From NCBI GenBank assembly GCA_017461825.1, contig JAFTXB010000001.1, positions 1 to 12,262 on the forward strand: DNA of 12,262 nucleotides, written 5' to 3'. This DNA comes from Clostridia bacterium. GTDB taxonomy: Bacteria > Bacillota > Clostridia > Oscillospirales > CAG-272. Under the pieces are notes generated by a model. It worked only from the letters and a program-made list of their open reading frames with translations, searched no databases and was not told where the DNA came from. Positions 7,073 to 12,262 of the stretch are shown piece after piece (position 1 is the stretch's first letter; every line of letters begins with the position of its first letter). The translations under genes and the position numbers were made by a program.

Positions 7073-8251
7073 TCAGACCGTTGGGATCTCGATTTTTACT
7101 TCCTCACCAAGCTCTGCGGATCTGGCAATGGCGTCAAGAATCAACTGATTGTACAGGATCTGCGAGGTGGGAACGGGTGCTTCGGTTCCGTTTTTGATCG
7201 CATCGAGGAAAGAACGAATCTTCAAATTGAACAAATTACCAAAGCCACCCTTGTTTTCGATCAACGGAACCTTTGCCTCCATCTGTTCTCCGCAAACCTC
7301 TCCATACAGCGTCATCTGTCCGAACGACGCACCGTTCCAACATTCGGTAGAAGGAATGCGCAATCCGCCCTTGGTTCCCAAAAGAATGGTATCACCGGGC
7401 GTATCCATATTCATCGCCCACGAAATGCGGAAATCCAACACCACATCCCCTTCCAAGCGGATAAACGCAGCGGCAAAATCATCTACACCAAATTTTTCGG
7501 CATACTCCGGGTGTCCGGATTTTACATAAGATTTATAGTGCGGATCGGTTCCAAAATAAGCCGACTTGTATCCGCTGACCGTCAGAGGCTTGGGATAACC
7601 TATGGCATTGAGCACCATGTCAAGCGAATAGCATCCGATGTCTCCCAGTGCGCCGATGCCCGCTGTCTCCTTTTCGATAAAGGTAGTACCTTTCGAAACA
7701 GGAATCCCGCGGCGGCGTCCGCCACCGGTTTGGACGTAATAGACCTTGCCCAACACGCCCGACTGCACGATCTCACGTACTTTTTTCATATTCTCGTCAA
7801 ATCGCGGCTGAAATCCGATGGTCAGAATCTTTCCGCTTTGCTTTTCGGCACGCATCACCTCCACCGCTTCTTCGGCGGTCACTGTAAACGGCTTTTCCAG
7901 CAGGACATGAACTCCTTTTTTCAGTGCGTAGATCGTGGGCTCGGCATGCTGACAGTTATAGGTGCAAACACTTACCGCATCCAAATGCAGGCTTTCATCA
8001 TCCAGCATTTCCTTGTGGGAGGCATAGTCGCATTTGACATTCTCTACACCGTGCTCCTCAAAAAAGGCTTTTGCTTTTCCGGAAATGATGTCGGCACCCG
8101 CAACAATTTCCACATCCGGCTGTTGCAGATAGGACAATAAATGGGCTTTCGCAATTCCGCCCGTTCCGATGATACCTACGCGGATTTTGCGCGTAGTGTC
8201 CACCTTGGTTTCTTCTTCAATGGTTATAAAATCGTCTAAACTTTTGGTCAT
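7073..8251 (-). CDS. Gfo/Idh/MocA-family NAD(P)-dependent sugar oxidoreductase
   Basis: 392 residues, usual for the family. A short polar leader (1-21) precedes the Rossmann fold, RKIRVGIIGTGGIAKAH, with GxGxxA at 29-34. The family motif EKP is at 119-121 (LLEKPFTV); K120 is the expected catalytic lysine. The C-terminal alpha/beta domain begins near 145, and GALGDIGCYSLD is at 200-211. Tyr208 takes the place where many relatives have histidine; tyrosine there is known from the glucose-fructose oxidoreductase type, so this is not an obvious loss of function. The reaction is likely oxidation, reduction or epimerisation of a sugar or polyol; the substrate cannot be read from sequence. The ATG at 8251 has GAGG (8260-8263) 8 nt upstream. 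It lies 20 nt after the GH10 gene as third gene of the GH36-GH10-oxidoreductase operon, so it probably processes a sugar released by those enzymes. No signal peptide; cytoplasmic. Confidence 0.92.
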   Translation of the reverse strand: MTKSLDDFITIEEETKVDTTRKIRVGIIGTGGIAKAHLLSYLQQPDVEIVAGADIISGKAKAFFEEHGVENVKCDYASHKEMLDDESLHLDAVSVCTYNCQHAEPTIYALKKGVHVLLEKPFTVTAEEAVEVMRAEKQSGKILTIGFQPRFDENMKKVREIVQSGVLGKVYYVQTGGGRRRGIPVSKGTTFIEKETAGIGALGDIGCYSLDMVLNAIGYPKPLTVSGYKSAYFGTDPHYKSYVKSGHPEYAEKFGVDDFAAAFIRLEGDVVLDFRISWAMNMDTPGDTILLGTKGGLRIPSTECWNGASFGQMTLYGEVCGEQMEAKVPLIENKGGFGNLFNLKIRSFLDAIKNGTEAPVPTSQILYNQLILDAIARSAELGEEVKIEIPTV

Positions 8252-8271
8252 TTTTGATACCTCTTTCTTTT

Positions 8272-9666
8272 TTATACGGTCAAACGTAAATCATTTTTGT
8301 TATTGCAATGGATCCCAAAAGAGATCGTTTTTCCGTCCACTTCAGCAACATAATCCCCATAAAATCCGCGAAACGCTACACAGCCGTTTTCATCGGTAAC
8401 CGATTCCAGGTCGGTGTGCCATTCCTTTTCAAACAACGACTTAAGAGCCAACGCCGATTTTTTGGGAGTAAAATCACGGTGAAACAATCCGCCGCGCACA
8501 CGGTTTTCGGTACTGATCCCGTTGGGCTTTACATATGCCATGCCCTCCACTGTGTTCCAATAGACCACAGTTTGCATCGAGGGGATCGAGAACCACAAGC
8601 GATAAAGATGTTGCAAAATATCGGCTTGCAGTGCTTCCGCCTCCTCGTCATCGCCAAAGGTGGGGATCGTCACCTCGGTAATTTCCAAAGGCTTCCCAAA
8701 TTCCGCAAGATATCCTAATCCTTTCAACACCTTTTCGGGATCAAAATACTGCAAAAAACGAAATATCTCGGTTTCCTGCGGCCCTTTGGTACCGCAAAAA
8801 ATGTGGTTTTGAATACCGATCTTATCGATCGAAGCTCCCTTTGCCAACAGGTTTTCGATAAACAAAAAGTAAGGACTGCGATAGTCCTGTTCGGCGATCT
8901 CGGGGACGCGATTGCTTTCGTTGATTACAAGCGTTTCATTAGGCAAATACTTTCTTGCCAGTTGATACGCCCATAACGGAGTATCTCTCTTTTCACACAA
9001 AATAGATTGAAGCTCCCACTTCCATTCGTCAAGCAATTCGTTGGTCACTTCAAATTCGTACAGCTTTCCCGCATAACGTTCGGCGATCTGCGCGAAACGC
9101 TGTTCATAAAGGGCTTTCATTGCAGTCTCGTCACGCTTGGGGAGCCATGACGGGATAAACTTATCGTAAAACAGGCAATGCAGCTTTGGCAAAATGCCGT
9201 GCTCGTTACAATAGTCCACACACAGGTCGGGGGCGGGACGGCGATAGATCTTCGGGCTATCTGCCGCTAAACGAAGCTTTCCCTGCTCGGGTTCCAGCTC
9301 CGCCCAATAAAACGGAACGGTGGCAAGGTTGAAATAGCGATGGAACAGATCACGGTAACGTCGGTTTTCTTCCTCGGTTTTGAACTCGTCCAGCAGGAAC
9401 ATATTGGCACCATATTTGAAATCGTGTGTTTTTTGATGAATCTGCACACATTTGCCGTCCAGCGGCTTTCCGTTTTGATCGGTCAGACGGAGAACACAAT
9501 CGCCCTTTCGGTATTTTTCAATGTTGGGGTTGACGGTGTTTTCAAGCAACGCCTTGCTGTTTTCAAACTTTTCCATACAAAGCGTTCGGTACGCTTCATT
9601 TTTTTGCTTGGCATCAGCTGATGCCAGCATGTTTCGAATTTTTTCGGAATTTGATACAGATTTCAT
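8272..9666 (-). CDS. GH10-like endo-1,4-beta-xylanase, cytoplasmic
   Basis: 464 residues with no signal peptide. Residues 1-50 are a helical extension, and about 55-95 is a beta-strand segment (VLRLTDQNGKPLDG, HDFKYGANMF) of the kind found before many GH10 barrels. The TIM barrel spans about 105-415: FYWAELEPEQGK (119-130), LPKLHCLFYDKFIPSWLP (159-176), the acid/base motif YEFEVTNE ending in E210, GIQNH (284-288), the nucleophile motif LEITEVTIPT with E331, and VVYWNTVEG (367-375). The classical DVVNE and ITELD forms are altered to EVTNE and ITEVT, so this is a divergent branch. About 420-464 is a short beta-rich tail. It probably cuts xylo-oligosaccharides or a related beta-linked glycan after import. 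It starts 6 nt after the alpha-galactosidase stop, and its weak Shine-Dalgarno (GAGAG) overlaps the end of that gene, so translation is likely coupled. Confidence 0.88.
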   Translation of the reverse strand: MKSVSNSEKIRNMLASADAKQKNEAYRTLCMEKFENSKALLENTVNPNIEKYRKGDCVLRLTDQNGKPLDGKCVQIHQKTHDFKYGANMFLLDEFKTEEENRRYRDLFHRYFNLATVPFYWAELEPEQGKLRLAADSPKIYRRPAPDLCVDYCNEHGILPKLHCLFYDKFIPSWLPKRDETAMKALYEQRFAQIAERYAGKLYEFEVTNELLDEWKWELQSILCEKRDTPLWAYQLARKYLPNETLVINESNRVPEIAEQDYRSPYFLFIENLLAKGASIDKIGIQNHIFCGTKGPQETEIFRFLQYFDPEKVLKGLGYLAEFGKPLEITEVTIPTFGDDEEAEALQADILQHLYRLWFSIPSMQTVVYWNTVEGMAYVKPNGISTENRVRGGLFHRDFTPKKSALALKSLFEKEWHTDLESVTDENGCVAFRGFYGDYVAEVDGKTISFGIHCNNKNDLRLTV

Positions 9667-9672
9667 AGTTTA

Positions 9673-11877
9673 TCACTCTCTTTCAATCTTCTTCAATTCA
9701 AATACAAACGCGCTGTACTGCGGTCGGGTATGCGGCAAAAGAATCCCAATGTGTGCAAGTGCCGCACCGCTGAGAGTCCGCCCTGTTTGCTTGATCCGAT
9801 AAAAATGATCCGATTCCAATCCGCGCAGATGAATATAGCAATTTTGATCAAGGATCGAGATGTCCTGTGTCACTGCGAAAACAAGACTTTCGGATTTGTC
9901 CTTGGAAACAAACTGCCATGCCGTAAAAATACTGTCGTCATACGGGGAGGAAAGACGGTAATAATCACCGTTTGCAATCAACTCACGGTGCTTTTTGTAA
10001 AACGCGGTGTATTCCGCGCACGCGGCGATTTCCTGCTCGCTCATTTTGGCGGGATCAAGCTCGTAACCAAAGGTTCCATGCATCGCCGTGACCGCGCGTG
10101 TTTCCCACGGTACGGTGCGCTTGGTTTTCTTGTTTGGGCAGACCGAAACGTGAGCCCCCATAGTACACACGGGATATGCAAACGAGGTACCGTACTGTAT
10201 AGTCAGACGCGAGGGAGCATCGGTGTTGTCACTGCACCAGATTTGCGGGAAGTAGGTCAGCATCGCGCCGTCAAAGCGTCCTCCTCCCCCACTGCACCCC
10301 TCAAAAAGAATGTCGGGATGCGTTTTGATGATGCCGTCAAGGAGCCTGTAAAGTCCCAGCATGTAGCGGTGATAGATCTCTCCCTGTCGGTCGGCAGGAT
10401 AGTATTGGCTGTAAACATCGCAAACATAACGGTTGTAGTCCCACTTGACGTAATCCACACCGCCGCTGTCCAAAACAGAATTAACAGCTTTCATCAGATA
10501 GTCGCACACATCGGGACGGCTGAGATCCAGGCAAAGCTGGTGACGGCTTCGCGAGGGGGCACGTCCGGGTATACGCAAACACCAATCGGGATGTGCGCGA
10601 TAGAGGTCGGAATCCTCGTTCACCATTTCGGGCTCAAACCAAAGACCGAACTTCATCCCCATCGAGTGAATCTTTTCGGCAAACGCGGGGATCCCCTCCG
10701 GGAGCTTTTGCGCGTTTGCCACCCAATCACCCAATCCCGACGTCTCATCGTTTCTGGTACCGAACCAACCGTCATCCAACACAAACATATCGGCGCCGAG
10801 CTTTTGGGAGAGCTTGGCGGTTTTTATCAGCTGTTCGCTGTCAAATGTAAAGCGGAAAGGCTCCCAGCTGTTGAGCAGAATGGGACGTTCTTCGTGTACG
10901 AATCGGCTTTCGCATGCGTTTTCACGGAAAATATCGTGAAAGTTGTGGCTGAGCTTGGAAAGTCCGTTTGCTGAATAAGACAAAACCACCTCGGGGGCTT
11001 CAAAGCACTCCCCTTTTGCGAGACGGAACTCAAACTGCTTGGGATGGATGCCCATTGCCACGCGGGTCTGGCTGTAACCGTCCACCTCGGCATCAAATAC
11101 AAAGTTTCCACTGTACATCAATGCAAAGCCGTAGGCGTTACCTTGATCTTCATCGGTTTTACGGTCGCAAAGAATGGCAAAGGGATTATGAAAATGCCCC
11201 GACGCCCCGCGGAAAGAACCGATCTCGTTGATCCCATGTGAAAGAGGACGGCGATCGGTTTGGCGTTCGAAATAATGATGACCAAACAGATCGATCATAT
11301 CAAACCCGTCTGTCATAAAGTCGATACTTGCCGACATCAAACGTTGCAGGCGGAGTTCCCCTTGGGAGCCGTTACAAAGGATCACAGCGCGGGTAATGAT
11401 GTCTTTTCCTTCAAATACACCGTACAGCAGTTTGACCGAAACATGGGTGATCTCATCCTCCAACACAATCTCCAGCGTGTCCGCTTTTTCGTTTGCTCCC
11501 GCAAAAAGCGTGGGGAGTGCGGACAGCTGATATTTGCCGTGGACAATTTTGTGAGAGTGATATTTCCCCACAAAAGCGTAGCTCCCATCAAAATTGACAA
11601 GCTCGATAGACGGCACACGGTAATCCCCGACGTCGTTGGAGGAGAACTCCTGCGGATAGGCACAAAGAGAATACACGCGATCCTCCCCTGCCTCGGCGGG
11701 ATTGGATTCATGACTGCGGATCACATTTGGAATGAGATAGGACACGTCGGCATCCAAAATGCTTTTGCCGTAATACAGATGCAACAGGTGCCCGTGCTCC
11801 GAAATCTTCATCTGGTATGTACTGCTTTTCGTTTGTAAAGTAAAAACCCGATTGCTTTGGTTGTATGTAATTGACAC
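9673..11877 (-). CDS. GH36 alpha-galactosidase
   Basis: 734 residues, the normal length of bacterial GH36 alpha-galactosidases that act on raffinose-type sugars and galactosyl side chains. The start is GTG at 11877, with AAGGAGT 5 nt upstream. Residues 1-325 form the N-terminal beta-supersandwich. The catalytic barrel follows with near-intact signatures: RPILLNSWEPFRFTFD (331-346), MFVLDDGWFG (364-373), GLWFEPEMVN (411-420), YVKWDYNR (476-483) with nucleophile D480, EGCSGGGGRFDG (526-537) and IWCSDNTDAPSR (546-557) with acid/base D550. The 70-residue gap between these two aspartates matches characterised GH36 enzymes. A C-terminal beta domain closes the protein. No signal peptide, so it acts inside the cell. 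It is the first gene of the operon with the GH10 and Gfo/Idh genes, expressed from promoters near 11938-12058. Confidence 0.96.
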   Translation of the reverse strand: MSITYNQSNRVFTLQTKSSTYQMKISEHGHLLHLYYGKSILDADVSYLIPNVIRSHESNPAEAGEDRVYSLCAYPQEFSSNDVGDYRVPSIELVNFDGSYAFVGKYHSHKIVHGKYQLSALPTLFAGANEKADTLEIVLEDEITHVSVKLLYGVFEGKDIITRAVILCNGSQGELRLQRLMSASIDFMTDGFDMIDLFGHHYFERQTDRRPLSHGINEIGSFRGASGHFHNPFAILCDRKTDEDQGNAYGFALMYSGNFVFDAEVDGYSQTRVAMGIHPKQFEFRLAKGECFEAPEVVLSYSANGLSKLSHNFHDIFRENACESRFVHEERPILLNSWEPFRFTFDSEQLIKTAKLSQKLGADMFVLDDGWFGTRNDETSGLGDWVANAQKLPEGIPAFAEKIHSMGMKFGLWFEPEMVNEDSDLYRAHPDWCLRIPGRAPSRSRHQLCLDLSRPDVCDYLMKAVNSVLDSGGVDYVKWDYNRYVCDVYSQYYPADRQGEIYHRYMLGLYRLLDGIIKTHPDILFEGCSGGGGRFDGAMLTYFPQIWCSDNTDAPSRLTIQYGTSFAYPVCTMGAHVSVCPNKKTKRTVPWETRAVTAMHGTFGYELDPAKMSEQEIAACAEYTAFYKKHRELIANGDYYRLSSPYDDSIFTAWQFVSKDKSESLVFAVTQDISILDQNCYIHLRGLESDHFYRIKQTGRTLSGAALAHIGILLPHTRPQYSAFVFELKKIERE

Positions 11878-11937
11878 AGCCGACTCCTTATGAATAAATG
11901 ATGGTGCGAGATTTTATTGCAAACCCAAGTTAATATA

Positions 11938-11966
11938 ATTATAACCTTAGATAAATTCAATGAAAA
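11938..11966 (-). promoter_or_regulatory. Proximal candidate promoter of the GH36 operon
   Basis: On the minus strand: -35 TTTTCA (11961-11966, four of six), 17 nt, -10 TATAAT (11938-11943, perfect). Transcription would start near 11931, about 54 nt before the GTG start. Confidence 0.5.
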
Positions 11967-11977
11967 GCATATTTTCA
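11961..11977. promoter_or_regulatory. Inverted repeat over the proximal -35 box
   Basis: TGAAAA-GCATA-TTTTCA, perfect 6-nt arms around a 5-nt spacer. One arm is the -35 box itself, so a protein bound here would compete with RNA polymerase at this promoter. The region is AT-rich, so chance is possible. Confidence 0.3.
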
Positions 11978-12029
11978 AAAAAAAAATATAGTCTTTCCAC
12001 ACAATTTGTCTACAACAGCATTATTTTAG

Positions 12030-12058
12030 ACTATACCGCATCCAAATTGACTTGACAA
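12030..12058 (-). promoter_or_regulatory. Distal candidate promoter of the GH36 operon
   Basis: On the minus strand: -35 TTGTCA (12053-12058), 17 nt, -10 TATAGT (12030-12035), each five of six to consensus with ideal spacing. It would give a leader of roughly 145 nt before the alpha-galactosidase. The -35 lies in a cluster of TTGAC repeats (plus strand 12047, 12052 and 12062). Confidence 0.5.
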
Positions 12059-12110
12059 TCATTGACACCAAACCTCTCAAACGTTGAACCAATAAATGTC
12101 AAACAAACGT

Positions 12111-12155
12111 AAAAGAAAAAAGGGGCTGTTGCAAATAAAGATTTGCAGCAGCCCT
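12111..12155 (-). terminator. Rho-independent terminator for a gene beyond the right edge (or end of a mobile element)
   Basis: A long stem (12123-12136 with 12141-12154, loop AAAG), left arm beginning GGGCTGTTGCAAAT and right arm ATTTGCAGCAGCCC, with one mismatch on the minus strand (a G-U pair on the plus). On the minus strand it is followed by TTTTTTCTTTT (12111-12121). It therefore stops leftward transcription arriving from outside the window and insulates the GH36 operon. Confidence 0.8.
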
Positions 12156-12262
12156 GAAATTGAACGAAAAGCTTTCGCGACGAAAAAAGAGCCGATGAAG
12201 GCTCAAAATGGTAGAAAAGCATCAAAAAAGAGTACGACAAAAAGAGGATGGTGAAAATCCTC

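Larger units (their letters stand above)
11878..12262. other. Intergenic region and window edge: regulatory DNA plus hairpin cluster
   Basis: No gene is supported in these 385 bases. From left to right it holds the GH36 Shine-Dalgarno, two candidate leftward promoters (11938-11966 and 12030-12058), two direct copies of CAAACGT 26 nt apart (12078 and 12104), and the leftward terminator. Beyond that are three small hairpins: CGAAA-AGC-TTTCG (12165-12177), GAGCC-GATGAA-GGCTC (12189-12204) and GAGGAT-7 nt-ATCCTC (12244-12262). The part right of 12156 could be the 3' untranslated tail of an outside gene or the end of an insertion sequence. A plus-strand frame from ATG 12208 with AAGG upstream runs off the edge, but is too short to judge. 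Confidence 0.5.

Noticed and set aside
9730..10974. 414-codon open frame on the plus strand opposite the alpha-galactosidase
   Set aside because: It is antisense to a gene with intact catalytic motifs and shows no domain or ribosome site; it is a shadow of codon bias. The 209-codon frame at 7511-8140 is rejected for the same reason.
12031..12240. 69-codon minus-strand open frame at the right edge
   Set aside because: It runs straight through the terminator hairpin and T tract and across a promoter, so it is very unlikely to be translated.

Overview
The window looks like a piece of a Clostridia (Oscillospiraceae/Christensenellales-like) genome, probably from a gut or other fibre-degrading community. 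The reasons are clear Shine-Dalgarno sites, sigma-A type promoters (TTGACT-17-TATAAT, TTTACA-17-TATAAT), a Firmicutes-style lipoprotein, and a clustered set of polysaccharide-use genes. This placement is inference; there is no marker gene.

Layout. (1) Positions 122-2186, minus strand: a secreted GLUG-repeat surface protein, followed 13 nt later by a 51-residue small protein gene whose Shine-Dalgarno starts on the upstream stop codon. (2) 2187-2531: a divergent intergenic region with one strong promoter in each direction. (3) 2532-5414, plus strand: an AraC-family regulator, then a 628-residue protein that looks like a cytoplasmic beta-sandwich plus alpha/alpha-barrel carbohydrate enzyme of no family I can name, ended by a strong hairpin terminator. 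(4) 5465-6963, minus strand: a sugar-type ABC solute-binding lipoprotein split by a one-base frameshift in an A-rich linker just after the lipobox. (5) 7073-11877, minus strand: a tight three-gene operon in the order GH36 alpha-galactosidase, GH10 xylanase-like enzyme, Gfo/Idh/MocA oxidoreductase. (6) 11878-12262: the operon's promoter region, then a minus-strand terminator and several small hairpins belonging to whatever lies beyond the right edge.

How it fits together (inference): the lipoprotein would capture oligosaccharides outside the cell. Transporter permeases are not in the window and must lie elsewhere. The cytoplasmic GH36, GH10 and 628-residue enzymes would trim galactosyl, xylosyl or related glycans, and the Gfo/Idh enzyme would oxidise or epimerise a released sugar. 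The AraC protein is the obvious candidate local regulator. Palindromes lying between the -35 and -10 boxes of two promoters point to further repressor control.

The points most worth following are the overlooked 51-residue gene, the abrupt change in isoleucine codon use that marks the C-terminal domain of the GLUG protein and this small gene as a separate module, the unassigned 628-residue enzyme, and the frameshift in the binding protein. Positions 1-121 hold nothing I can support.
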